64,000 nt of DNA. It comes from JABMMZ01 sp044341025. Its GTDB lineage: Bacteria > Bacteroidota > Bacteroidia > NS11-12g > UBA955. Numbering within the stretch: the first letter of the stretch is position 1; every line of letters begins with the position of its first letter. Shown here piece after piece: positions 16,707-25,520 of the stretch. Where the stretch lies: positions 124,001-188,000 of the forward strand of contig JBIISM010000004.1 of assembly GCA_044341025.1 (NCBI GenBank), given 5' to 3'. The notes beneath the pieces were generated by a model. That model did not search any database and had not been told where the DNA came from. It saw only the letters and a list, made by a program, of their open reading frames with translations. Both the position numbers and the translations under genes were made by a program.

Positions 16707-17681
16707 ATGAATAAAGGACCCGTATCTCAATTTATTGAACACCATTACAGACACTTTAATGCTGCAGCCCTTATGGATGCTGCTAAAGGTTATGAAACCC
16801 ATTTAAACGAAGGTGGAAAAATGATGGTAACCCTAGCTGGTGCCATGAGTACTGCCGAATTAGGCATTTCATTAGCTGAAATGATCAGACAAGATAAAAT
16901 TGCCATCATCAGTTGCACTGGTGCCAATTTAGAAGAAGACATTATGAACTTAGTGGCGCACAGCCATTATAAAAGGGTTCCGAACTACAGAGAACTTACG
17001 CCGCAAGATGAATGGGATTTATTGGAAAACCATTATAACCGTGTAACAGACACTTGTATTCCAGAAGAAGAAGCTTTTAGAAGATTGCAAAAACACATTC
17101 ATGAGATTTGGAAAGATGCAGACAACAAAGGTGAGCGTTACTTCCCACATGAATTCATGTATAAAATGTTGTTAAGCGGTGTGCTTGAGCAATATTATGA
17201 AATAGATCCTAAGAATAGCTGGATGCTCGCTGCTGCTGAAAAAAACATTCCAATTGTAGTTCCAGGATGGGAAGATTCTACCATGGGAAATATTTTTGCG
17301 AGCTATATAATCAAAAACGAATTAAAAGCTTCGACCATGAAAAGTGGTATAGAGTATATGGTTTGGTTGACCGAATGGTACAGAGCAAATAGTGGCGGAA
17401 AAGGTGTAGGCTTTTTCCAAATTGGTGGCGGTATTGCCGGTGACTTCCCTATTTGTGTAGTTCCAATGATGTACCAAGATTTAGAATGGCATGATGTTCC
17501 ATTTTGGAGCTACTTCTGCCAAATTTCAGATTCTACGACCAGTTATGGTTCTTATTCAGGTGCTGTTCCAAACGAAAAAATCACCTGGGGTAAATTGGAT
17601 ATCACAACACCAAAATTCATCGTAGAAAGCGATGCAACAATTGTTGCTCCGCTTATGTTTGCTTGGATCTTGGGTTGGTAA
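16707..17681 (+). CDS. Deoxyhypusine-synthase-family protein
   Basis: A 324-residue NAD-dependent transferase of the deoxyhypusine synthase family. In eukaryotes and archaea this enzyme moves the aminobutyl group of spermidine to eIF5A; bacteria lack eIF5A, and bacterial homologues have been linked to polyamine (homospermidine-type) chemistry. The catalytic lysine is conserved (K296 in ITWGKL), as are the NAD-site segments LAGAMSTAELG (43-53), SCTGANLEED (69-78), VPGWEDSTMGN (185-195) and GSYSGAVPNEK (281-291). The stretch after GGG (240-242) reads IAGDFPICVVPMM, whereas eukaryotic enzymes have VVKHHIANANLM, so the spermidine-contacting His/Asn are missing. The substrate is therefore uncertain. 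It has its own promoter; the next gene starts 9 bp downstream. Confidence 0.9.
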   Translation: MNKGPVSQFIEHHYRHFNAAALMDAAKGYETHLNEGGKMMVTLAGAMSTAELGISLAEMIRQDKIAIISCTGANLEEDIMNLVAHSHYKRVPNYRELTPQDEWDLLENHYNRVTDTCIPEEEAFRRLQKHIHEIWKDADNKGERYFPHEFMYKMLLSGVLEQYYEIDPKNSWMLAAAEKNIPIVVPGWEDSTMGNIFASYIIKNELKASTMKSGIEYMVWLTEWYRANSGGKGVGFFQIGGGIAGDFPICVVPMMYQDLEWHDVPFWSYFCQISDSTTSYGSYSGAVPNEKITWGKLDITTPKFIVESDATIVAPLMFAWILGW

Positions 17682-17690
17682 TTAGATGCC

Positions 17691-18215
17691 ATGAGATTCA
17701 AATTTCTTATCCTTAGCTTTATTCTTTCTTTTGGCTTTTTGCAAGCCCAAGTAAAACTTGAAAATCTTAAGGGCACTTGGGCCATTGCTGCAATGTGCAG
17801 TCAAGACACCAATATCATTGTTATGTATAGACGTGACAGTGTATTTAGTGAGATGTTGAGCAATAAATACCCTGATAAAGTCTTTATGTACCGCTCTAAC
17901 AGTGGAAAATTTACAGATTATTGGTTTTACAATCTTCAATATTTCAGCTTTGATAAAAAAATGCTAGGCTGTGGTTATGCGAAAGATTCAACTTATACAA
18001 GAAGAGAAAGAGGTTATCAAGGAAAATATTCTATCAGTGGCAGCAACTTATACAGTCCGTTTTTTGTCTTTAGACAATGGCAATCTGTAACAATGTTTGA
18101 TGCACCAATGGAATACAAAATAAGTCTTGACCGTGGATTTTTAGTGATGGTCACTAAAGGTGGCTCTATCATCTACTACAGTAAAATCAGCGAAGAAGTT
18201 CTATTTAGAGATTAA
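17691..18215 (+). CDS. Secreted protein of unknown function
   Basis: A 174-residue protein with a clear signal peptide (MRFKFLILSFILSFGFLQAQ). The mature part begins VKLENLKGTWAIAAM, a pattern seen in lipocalin-like 'GTW' proteins, and is rich in beta-strand-like segments with many Tyr and Ser. I do not recognise a family; a lipocalin-like barrel is a guess from the N-terminal LxGTW motif. It begins 9 bp after the deoxyhypusine-synthase-like gene and ends at the shared bidirectional terminator, so the two are probably co-transcribed. Confidence 0.75.
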   Translation: MRFKFLILSFILSFGFLQAQVKLENLKGTWAIAAMCSQDTNIIVMYRRDSVFSEMLSNKYPDKVFMYRSNSGKFTDYWFYNLQYFSFDKKMLGCGYAKDSTYTRRERGYQGKYSISGSNLYSPFFVFRQWQSVTMFDAPMEYKISLDRGFLVMVTKGGSIIYYSKISEEVLFRD

Positions 18216-18230
18216 CAATTGATAAAACAA

Positions 18231-18268
18231 AAAAGAGGAATCAACAGAATTGATTCCTCTTTTTTTAT
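18231..18268. terminator. Bidirectional terminator
   Basis: A 12-bp perfect stem (AAGAGGAATCAA/TTGATTCCTCTT) with a 5-base loop is flanked by A and T runs, so it can end both the secreted-protein gene (+) and the cystathionine beta-synthase gene (-). Confidence 0.92.
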
Positions 18269-18286
18269 GGGTGAATTTTCCAAATA

Positions 18287-19654
18287 TTAACCAACAGAAT
18301 CAATCACGTCATATTTGGTGATGATGTGTGTGTTGCCACCCATGTCAGTCATTAATACCGCTTGATTGTGTTTGTTTATTAATTTAGAGACTTGTTCGAT
18401 GCTGGTGTCTGATTTAACACTTGGAAATGGCGCCTGCATGACAGCCTCAATATTTGCTTGCATTAAAGCAGGGTTATCAATCAAAGACTCAAACAAATCG
18501 ACATCATTTAATGACCCAATAAATTCAGACTTATCATTAACCACTGGCAATTGAGAAATATCAAATTTTTTCATCATTTGATAAGCTTCAGTTACTTTTT
18601 GAGAGTCCAATACGGTCAACAATTTCAAATTCTTGTGTTTTTGAATTAAGTCAATTGCGGTTGCGGCTTTCTTGGTTTCAATGAAGCCTCTGTCGCGCAT
18701 CCAATCTTCGTTGTACATTTTACCTAGATAACGCGTTCCATGGTCATGGAAAATCACCACCACCACATCACCTGGCTTGAACATCGCTTTCATTTGCAAG
18801 ATACCAGCAATGGCAGATCCAGCACTGTTTCCAGCAAATATCCCTTCAGTTCTTGGCAACAATCTTGTATATATGGCGGCATCTCTATCGGTAACTTTTT
18901 CGAAATGATCAATAACACTAAAATCCACATTGGCTGGTAAGAAGTCTTCACCTATACCTTCGGTGATGTATGGGTAAATTTCATTCTTATCAAAAATACC
19001 AGTTTCCTTATATTTCTTAAAAACAGAACCATAAGTATCAATTCCTAAGACTTTAATATTGGGATTTTTTTCCTTTAAATATTTTCCTGTGCCTGTAATG
19101 GTGCCACCTGTACCAACACCAACTACTAAATGGGTAATTTTCCCTTCTGTTTGTTCCCAAATTTCTGGACCAGTGCTTTCGTAATGTGCTGCCCAATTGC
19201 TTAAGTTGTCATATTGGTTTGGCTTCCAGCTATTGGGGATTTCACTCACCAAACGCGATGACACTGAATAATAAGAACGGGGATCTTCAGGATCAACATC
19301 TGTAGGGCATACAATCACTTCAGCACCGAAGGCCTTTAAGGCATCAACCTTTTCTTTGCTTTGTTTGTCAGTTGTGGTAAAAATACATTTGTAACCTTTT
19401 ACTACAGCAGCAATGGCCAAGCCCATACCTGTATTTCCACTGGTTCCTTCAATAATAGTACCACCTGGTTTAAGTGCACCTGACTTCTCAGCATCTTCAA
19501 TCATGCGAATGGCCATACGGTCTTTGATGCTGTTACCTGGATTGGTGCTTTCAACTTTTGCCAATACTTGGCAAGGGATTTCTGCTACGATCGAGTTCAA
19601 TTGAACCATGGGTGTATTGCCTATGGTTTCTAAAATATTCTTACTAAAAGACAT
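18287..19654 (-). CDS. Cystathionine beta-synthase with C-terminal CBS-domain pair
   Basis: A 455-residue PLP enzyme of the cysteine synthase/cystathionine beta-synthase group. It has the PLP lysine K44 in NPGNSIKDRM, the phosphate-binding and substrate loop TSGNTG (71-76), the glycine-rich loop VGVGTGGTITG, and the catalytic domain through about 325. A Bateman module of two CBS domains follows (about 335-455: ...LLTVLDSQKVTEAYQMMKKFDISQLPVVNDKSEFIGSL... and ...VKSDTSIEQVSKLINKHNQAVLMTD). CBS domains indicate regulation by an adenosyl ligand. It probably condenses serine (or an O-acyl-serine) with homocysteine or sulfide; which one cannot be decided from sequence. A -7 box sits 4 bases from the ATG. 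Confidence 0.92.
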   Translation of the reverse strand: MSFSKNILETIGNTPMVQLNSIVAEIPCQVLAKVESTNPGNSIKDRMAIRMIEDAEKSGALKPGGTIIEGTSGNTGMGLAIAAVVKGYKCIFTTTDKQSKEKVDALKAFGAEVIVCPTDVDPEDPRSYYSVSSRLVSEIPNSWKPNQYDNLSNWAAHYESTGPEIWEQTEGKITHLVVGVGTGGTITGTGKYLKEKNPNIKVLGIDTYGSVFKKYKETGIFDKNEIYPYITEGIGEDFLPANVDFSVIDHFEKVTDRDAAIYTRLLPRTEGIFAGNSAGSAIAGILQMKAMFKPGDVVVVIFHDHGTRYLGKMYNEDWMRDRGFIETKKAATAIDLIQKHKNLKLLTVLDSQKVTEAYQMMKKFDISQLPVVNDKSEFIGSLNDVDLFESLIDNPALMQANIEAVMQAPFPSVKSDTSIEQVSKLINKHNQAVLMTDMGGNTHIITKYDVIDSVG

Positions 19655-19658
19655 TGGA

Positions 19659-19666
19659 CAAAGTTA
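19659..19666 (-). promoter_or_regulatory. -7 box 4 nt from the ATG (leaderless candidate)
   Basis: Minus-strand TAACTTTG (TAnnTTTG) ends 4 bases before the cystathionine beta-synthase ATG at 19654, which implies a leaderless or nearly leaderless mRNA. Confidence 0.55.
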
Positions 19667-19707
19667 AACGTTTAATTTGGAGCATTAAGCTATTCAATAA
19701 GGGTTTA

Positions 19708-21129
19708 TTAAATTTGTGAAGCATCCAAGATAGACTTAGTTCCATCCAATTGATATAATTTTTGAGCAATATCCGATTGTTCATCAGCCCATTTATTGTA
19801 TTTTCTGATGGTTTCACTGATCTCACTTAAATATCGATTTCTAGATGGTGGAATGATAAAAATCTTTTCACTCATTTCATCGCTTGCATGGAAATTAGAC
19901 TTGAATTTAGAGCCTGTTTTAATGTCAATTAAATCGAGCATGCTGCGGTAAAGTGTATTCATACCAGGATCGTTAAATTGAGAAGCTATTGTACCATAAA
20001 CAGGCATTGTGTCTGGATCTTCTTCAAAGCGTTTGTGATTTCTTTGAAATTGCTTTTTAACATCGCGAACGGCATCAGCAGCACCCTTTTTATCAAACTT
20101 ATTAACGGCAATAACATCGGCAAAATCCAGCATATCAATTTTCTCCAATTGAGTAGCTGCGCCATATTCTGGGGTCATTACATACAAAGCCACATCGCTG
20201 TGCTCGGTAATTTCAGTATCCGATTGACCAATTCCACTGGTTTCCAAAATAATTAAATCGTAACCAGCAGCTTTCAAAATCAAAATGGCATCATCAACGT
20301 GTTTGCTAAGTGCCAAATTGCTTTGACGGGTAGCCAAAGAACGCATATAAACTCTAGAATTCTTTATGCTGTTCATGCGTATTCTATCGCCTAATAAGGC
20401 TCCGCCTGTCTTTCTCTTACTTGGGTCAACAGATACAATTGCAATGTTTTTGTCTTGAGAATCAAATAAAAATCTTCTTACAAACTCGTCAACCAAACTG
20501 CTTTTGCCAGCTCCGCCTGTGCCGGTTATACCTAGCACTGGGCATGAATTCTGAGCTTGAACGTGCGATTTAAGTGTTTCGCGGTATTGGACAAAGTCTT
20601 CTGGATAATTCTCTGCACAAGAAATGGTTTGTGCAATAATTGCAGGATTCTTAGACTTTATTCCTTCTAAATCAAAATTCAAGTCTTTGCCCGTTGGAAA
20701 ATCTGATTGTTTTACCAAATCATTGATCATCCCCTGCAAGCCCATGGACCTACCGTCATCTGGATGGTATAATTTACTGATACCATAATCTTGAAGATCT
20801 TTGATTTCCTCTGGCAAGATGGTGCCACCTCCACCTCCAAATATTTTAATATGTCCTGCTCCTTTTTCTTTTAGCAAATCGTACATATACTTGAAATACT
20901 CATTGTGACCTCCTTGGTAACTGGTCATTGCAATGGCATTTGCATCTTCTTGAATGGCTGTATCTACAACTTCTTCAGCACTTCTATCATGGCCAAGATG
21001 TATCACCTCACAACCTGTTGCTTGAATGATTCTTCGCATCACATTGATGGCAGCATCGTGTCCGTCGAATAATGAAGCAGCGGTTACAATCCTAACTTTA
21101 TTTTGTGGTTGGTATATGTTCTCTTGCAT
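19708..21129 (-). CDS. IcmF-like protein lacking the mutase domain: B12-binding domain plus G-protein chaperone
   Basis: This 473-residue protein matches the N-terminal half of IcmF, the fused isobutyryl-CoA mutase (about 1,100 residues). A B12-binding domain (about 10-145; SLFDGHDAAINVMRRI with the DxH cobalt-ligand motif, HLGHDRSAEE, MTSYQGGH, IFGGGGGTILPEEI) is followed by a MeaB/ArgK-type GTPase (about 195-430; P-loop GITGTGGAGKSSLVDE, VDPSKRKTGGALLGDRIRM, VNKFDKKG). The frame then ends TAA TAA just where IcmF continues through EEQ...KLYQL into the catalytic mutase barrel. No mutase sequence is found in the 53 bp before cystathionine beta-synthase or upstream. It has its own -7 box at 21145-21152. 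It may serve a separate mutase subunit encoded elsewhere, or be a truncated relic. Confidence 0.88.
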   Translation of the reverse strand: MQENIYQPQNKVRIVTAASLFDGHDAAINVMRRIIQATGCEVIHLGHDRSAEEVVDTAIQEDANAIAMTSYQGGHNEYFKYMYDLLKEKGAGHIKIFGGGGGTILPEEIKDLQDYGISKLYHPDDGRSMGLQGMINDLVKQSDFPTGKDLNFDLEGIKSKNPAIIAQTISCAENYPEDFVQYRETLKSHVQAQNSCPVLGITGTGGAGKSSLVDEFVRRFLFDSQDKNIAIVSVDPSKRKTGGALLGDRIRMNSIKNSRVYMRSLATRQSNLALSKHVDDAILILKAAGYDLIILETSGIGQSDTEITEHSDVALYVMTPEYGAATQLEKIDMLDFADVIAVNKFDKKGAADAVRDVKKQFQRNHKRFEEDPDTMPVYGTIASQFNDPGMNTLYRSMLDLIDIKTGSKFKSNFHASDEMSEKIFIIPPSRNRYLSEISETIRKYNKWADEQSDIAQKLYQLDGTKSILDASQI

Positions 21130-21144
21130 GGTTAAAATCCACTG

Positions 21145-21152
21145 CGAAACTA
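21145..21152 (-). promoter_or_regulatory. -7 box of the IcmF-like gene
   Basis: Minus-strand TAGTTTCG (TAnnTTCG) ends 15 bases before the ATG at 21129, suggesting that the truncated gene is transcribed. Confidence 0.45.
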
Positions 21153-21250
21153 ATCAATATTCAGCAATTCATAAAGCAAAGCGTGCTTTTTTTATAGACG
21201 ATGAGATCTAAAATGTATAAAGTAAATCACAAGAGTTAATTGCCCTTTGT

Positions 21251-23149
21251 TTATTTAATAGCCCCATTTTTGATTTCATCAACTACCATTGGATCCAATA
21301 AGGTACTGGTATCGCCAAGATTTTCAGTTTCCCCTTCTGCAATTTTCCTTAATATTCTGCGCATAATTTTACCCGAACGGGTTTTGGGTAATCCTGATAC
21401 AATTTGTATTTTATCTGGCTTAGCAATGCGTCCAATCTGAGCAACAATGGTTTCAATGATTTCATCTTTTAAAACATTTGGGTCAACTGGCATTTTTACA
21501 GGAATTACAAATGCATATATGCCCTGTCCTTTGATGTCGTGGGGGTAACCAACAACAGCGCTTTCTATAACTTGTTTGTTGAGGTTGATTGCATTTTCAA
21601 TTTCGGCTGTTCCAAAACGGTGACCGCTAACATTAATTACATCATCAACCCTTCCAAGAATTCTGTATTGACCATCGCTGTTGCGTTTTGCACCATCTCC
21701 AGTAAAATAATACCCTTTGTAGGTGTCAAAATAATTTATCCTGCAGCGTTCGTGATCTCCCCAAGTGGTTCGCAACATGCCTGGCCATGGAAACTTAACG
21801 GCCAAATACCCTTCAACATCATTTCCTGTAATTTCAGTTCCATCTGAGTTTAACAAGACCGTTTGAATTCCGGGCAAAGGGAATCCAGCGTGTGCTGGGA
21901 TTAACGGAGAAATACCTGCCAAAGCAGAAATCATTACACCACCTGTTTCGGTTTGCCACCAGGTATCTATTACAGGACACTTACCTTTCCCTACATGGGT
22001 ATGGAACCAATGCCATGCTTCTACATTAATAGGCTCGCCTACGCTACCCAATGTCTTTAAGCTGTATAATCCATAGGCTAAAACATGGTCGATTCCTGCG
22101 GCCATCAAACTGCGAATAGCTGTTGGAGCTGTATAAAAAATATTGACAGAATGCTTATCAATAATAGACCAAAATCTCCCTGGATCTGGGTATGTCGGAA
22201 TACCTTCAAACATAAGCGAAGTGGCAGCGTTCAATAATGGACCATACAAAATGTACGTATGTCCTGTAACCCATCCTATATCAGCGGTGCACCAAAAAAC
22301 ATCATTGGGTTCATATTGGAATACATTTGCAAATGTATATCCTGCATATACCATATAACCGCCACAAGCATGCACAACTCCTTTAGGTTTTCCTGTACTT
22401 CCGCTGGTATACAATATAAACAATGGATCTTGAGCATCCATTATTTCTGGTTCACAAATTTCGCTCACAATTTCTTTAATGTCGTGGTACCAAATATCAC
22501 GGCCCTCAAGCATATGAACTGGCCAATTTAAACGGTTGACAACCAATACTTTTTTAACACAAGTTACCATTTCTAAGGCTTCGTCAACTACTGCTTTTAC
22601 AGGAATTTGTTTTGCTCCTCTTGAAAGGGCATCGGTTGTTATAACATACCCAGCTTGGCAATCGTTGATTCTATCTGAAATACTATTGGCGCTAAAACCA
22701 GCAAAAACAACACTGTGAATGGCGCCAATTCTTGCACACGCAAGCACAGCAAAACTAAGCTCAGGAACCATGGGCATATACAAGCATACGCGGTCACCTT
22801 TTTTAACCCCTAAATCTTTTAAGACATTAGCCATTTTGCTAACCTCCTTAAGCAATTCTGTATAGGTAAATTTAATGGTGTTCTCTTTGGGATCGTTTGG
22901 CTCCCAAATCAAGGCTGTTTGATGGCCATTTTTTTCAATATGCCTATCTAGACAATTAACCGTAATATTTAATTTGGCATCGAGAAACCATTCAACTTTG
23001 GGTTCTGTAAAATTCCAGTCTAAGACTTTAGACCAAGGCTTTTCCCATTGAAAATTATTGGCTATGTCTGCCCAGAATTGTTCTGGATTAGCAATGCTGT
23101 TTGCATAAGCCAATTCATATTCTTCAAGGTTGTGTATTCTTAGACTCAT
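21251..23149 (-). CDS. acs: Acetyl-CoA synthetase (AMP-forming)
   Basis: Converts acetate, ATP and CoA to acetyl-CoA, AMP and PPi. The 632-residue length fits Acs. Motifs include YTSGSTGKPKGVVHACGGY (ANL motif I, about 255-273), DTWWQTETGG (motif II, with the Trp that restricts the pocket to acetate), TGDGAKRNSDGQYRILGRVDDVINVSGHRFGTAEIE (hinge Asp and CoA site) and PKTRSGKIMRR with the catalytic lysine at about 594, normally the site of acetylation control. It is monocistronic between the IcmF-like gene and the TonB receptor gene. Start ATG at 23149 (MSLRIHNLEEYE). Secure. Confidence 0.97.
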   Translation of the reverse strand: MSLRIHNLEEYELAYANSIANPEQFWADIANNFQWEKPWSKVLDWNFTEPKVEWFLDAKLNITVNCLDRHIEKNGHQTALIWEPNDPKENTIKFTYTELLKEVSKMANVLKDLGVKKGDRVCLYMPMVPELSFAVLACARIGAIHSVVFAGFSANSISDRINDCQAGYVITTDALSRGAKQIPVKAVVDEALEMVTCVKKVLVVNRLNWPVHMLEGRDIWYHDIKEIVSEICEPEIMDAQDPLFILYTSGSTGKPKGVVHACGGYMVYAGYTFANVFQYEPNDVFWCTADIGWVTGHTYILYGPLLNAATSLMFEGIPTYPDPGRFWSIIDKHSVNIFYTAPTAIRSLMAAGIDHVLAYGLYSLKTLGSVGEPINVEAWHWFHTHVGKGKCPVIDTWWQTETGGVMISALAGISPLIPAHAGFPLPGIQTVLLNSDGTEITGNDVEGYLAVKFPWPGMLRTTWGDHERCRINYFDTYKGYYFTGDGAKRNSDGQYRILGRVDDVINVSGHRFGTAEIENAINLNKQVIESAVVGYPHDIKGQGIYAFVIPVKMPVDPNVLKDEIIETIVAQIGRIAKPDKIQIVSGLPKTRSGKIMRRILRKIAEGETENLGDTSTLLDPMVVDEIKNGAIK

Positions 23150-23195
23150 CTTAATTTTAACTTGCTATATGCAATGATAAAACAAAATAATGAGA

Positions 23196-25520
23196 TCAGA
23201 AAGCGGCGCTGTAACTTATTGAAGGCAAAATAGGCAATTGATTTACCCGTGTATAATTTACACGATCAAAATAAAAAATATTCTTTCTGTTGTAAATATT
23301 TGTTACAGAAAAAACGATCCAACTTTTGTAATTTTTTACCGTTTTGAAATTGTATTTAATTGATGCATCTAAGCGGTGGTAAGCTGGCAATCGACCTTGG
23401 TTAAAATTGCTGTACAAGACACCCAATTGACCGTTGCCATTCACATAGTCGGTGCTTGGTCCACCTTGAAAATCAAACTTCTCATAAAATCCTTTGGTTT
23501 GGGTAAATGGAAAGCCTGACCCAAAATTCCAACGGGCATTGGCTGACAATCTATTCTTTTTATCAAACACATAATCAATAACCAAGTTTATGTTGTGTCT
23601 TCTATCCCAGTGTGGATTGTAAGTATTAATCCCATCAAATCTGTTCACATAGGTTAAGGAATACACTGCCCAGATGTACAACTTTTTGGTGTTGTCGAAT
23701 TTATAACGAATATCTGCACCATATGCATTGCCGCGTTCAACGATAAAATCTTTCTTTAACCTTTCAGGTTGAACAGAATAATTGCCATCGTCGTCAAAGA
23801 GCTTCTCTCTGTTTATATTCGTGATTTGAGAGAAATTCTTGTAAAATCCTTCAAGGCCAATTTCACTGTACTTACTGATGTCATAATCAAAACCAGCAAC
23901 ACTGTGCCAAGCTTTTTGTAGGCGAGATGTAACAGCCTTGCCATCAAAGGATTTTTGTAAATCGTCTGGACCTGACAAGAAACCATAAAACAAATTCACT
24001 ACATCTCTGTCGCTAAATGCTGACAACAAATTTTGTGAGTACTTACCCAAAGAGCCTTTAAAGGTTAGCTTTTTGGTAATATTATATTTTCCATTTATCC
24101 TTGGCTCTAAAGAAGCATTACCCAAAGAGGCATAATATTGCAAGCGCATACCAGCCTCAAGAGCCCAGCGGTATCTTACAAATTTATACAATCCAAAACC
24201 ACATAATTCGGTCGTAAATTCTTGTTGGGTTATTTTTCTATTGTTTGAGTTAAACAAAGTAAAATCAGTACTAAAGGCATTGATTTCAAATCCATACTTA
24301 ATCTCATCTTTGCGGTTAAGTGAGTTGATATTCACACCCATGTTTAATCCACTTATTGAACTTGAACGCGGTTTGTTGTCTATTTCATTTTGAGAAATTG
24401 AATAATCCGAGTAGGTTATAAATCCGTTTATTTTAGATTGATTTCCTTCTGGAATTAGGGTAAAATGCGTACCCAATCCTGTTTGATTCCATTCATAAGA
24501 AGTAGAACCAGGAAAATTGACATTGTCTTTAAAATTAAATCCAAACAGCTTCATATTGCTGCCATTGGCAGAATTGAATGTCACCTTGCCATACACATCA
24601 TTAAAATTATACGGCAATTTGGAAGGATCTGCATATTGGTAAAATATTTTTGAACTTCTATCTAGGTAAGAGTTTTTAATGGACAAAACAAAATTGCTGC
24701 TTCCTCTACCTGGCACAAACTTTTTCAAAGGCCCTTCCAAAGACAATTTGCCCAAAAATGGACTAAGAGCAAAATTGCCTGCTAAACGGTTTCTATTGCC
24801 ATCTCTTGTTTTAACGTCAACTATCGCTGAAACTCTACCGCCGTATTGTACGCCAAAACCAGCACTGTAAACATCTGCAGATTTCATTAAATCAACATCA
24901 AAAACAGAAAACAAACCAATGGAGTGAAAAGGATTGTAAATGGTCATTCCATCAATCATCACTTTATTCATCACAGGGCTACCTCCTCTAATGTACAATT
25001 GCCCGCCTTGGTCACCACTAAAAACCACACCAGGTAAAATCTGTAAATATTGAACCAAATCAGGCGTTCCCCCTATGGTTGGAATTTTTGAAATTTGCGA
25101 AGGCTTAATTTTAGTCGTACCGATATCAATGTCTTCCTTTTTTCTTTTCTTTTGGTCTACAACTTTACCCCCTTTAATGGTGAAGATCATTTGTTCTAGG
25201 AAGAAATTTATAACAATCACTTTAGAAGGAAGAATTTCAACATTTAAAGTATCAGCTTCATAACCATTTAGACCTGCAATTAATTTGTATTTACCTGGCT
25301 TTACATCATTAATTATAAAATAACCATCTTGGTTGCTGTATGAACCGTATTCAGTTCCTGCTAATTGAATATTAGCATTATCAATTTCATTACCCGATTT
25401 CAGATCTTTGATGTACCCTTTGACACCTCCATTTTGAGAATAGCCTAAAACAACTGAACTAAAAAGGCAAAACAATAACGTCGTGCGAAAAAACATAAAT
25501 GCAAACTTAATTCTTTTCAA
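23196..25520 (-). CDS. TonB-dependent outer-membrane receptor with carboxypeptidase-like N-terminal domain
   Basis: A 774-residue protein with a signal peptide (to about residue 29, ...LGYSQ), then a carboxypeptidase-regulatory-like beta-sandwich (about 31-112, GVKGYIKDLKSGNEIDNANIQLAGTEYG), a plug domain (about 135-235, IPTIGGTPDLVQYLQILPGVVFSGDQGGQLYIRGGSPVMNKVMIDGMTIYNP) and a beta-barrel. No SusD partner lies nearby, so it is not a polysaccharide-utilisation SusC. The ligand is unknown. The first ATG overlaps the flippase gene by 14 bp; a second Met at 25496 (MFFRTTLLF) would remove the overlap and still give a good signal peptide. The annotated start is therefore uncertain by eight residues. 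Confidence 0.93.
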   Translation of the reverse strand: MKRIKFAFMFFRTTLLFCLFSSVVLGYSQNGGVKGYIKDLKSGNEIDNANIQLAGTEYGSYSNQDGYFIINDVKPGKYKLIAGLNGYEADTLNVEILPSKVIVINFFLEQMIFTIKGGKVVDQKKRKKEDIDIGTTKIKPSQISKIPTIGGTPDLVQYLQILPGVVFSGDQGGQLYIRGGSPVMNKVMIDGMTIYNPFHSIGLFSVFDVDLMKSADVYSAGFGVQYGGRVSAIVDVKTRDGNRNRLAGNFALSPFLGKLSLEGPLKKFVPGRGSSNFVLSIKNSYLDRSSKIFYQYADPSKLPYNFNDVYGKVTFNSANGSNMKLFGFNFKDNVNFPGSTSYEWNQTGLGTHFTLIPEGNQSKINGFITYSDYSISQNEIDNKPRSSSISGLNMGVNINSLNRKDEIKYGFEINAFSTDFTLFNSNNRKITQQEFTTELCGFGLYKFVRYRWALEAGMRLQYYASLGNASLEPRINGKYNITKKLTFKGSLGKYSQNLLSAFSDRDVVNLFYGFLSGPDDLQKSFDGKAVTSRLQKAWHSVAGFDYDISKYSEIGLEGFYKNFSQITNINREKLFDDDGNYSVQPERLKKDFIVERGNAYGADIRYKFDNTKKLYIWAVYSLTYVNRFDGINTYNPHWDRRHNINLVIDYVFDKKNRLSANARWNFGSGFPFTQTKGFYEKFDFQGGPSTDYVNGNGQLGVLYSNFNQGRLPAYHRLDASIKYNFKTVKNYKSWIVFSVTNIYNRKNIFYFDRVNYTRVNQLPILPSISYSAAF

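Noticed and set aside
21173..21195. Small hairpin AAAGCA/TGCTTT with T-run on the plus strand
   Set aside because: No plus-strand gene ends there and the 6-bp stem is weak; on the minus strand the U-run is on the wrong side for acs.
24465..25263. Forward frames of about 60 codons inside the TonB receptor gene
   Set aside because: Antisense shadows of a clear 774-residue protein with no promoter or family support.
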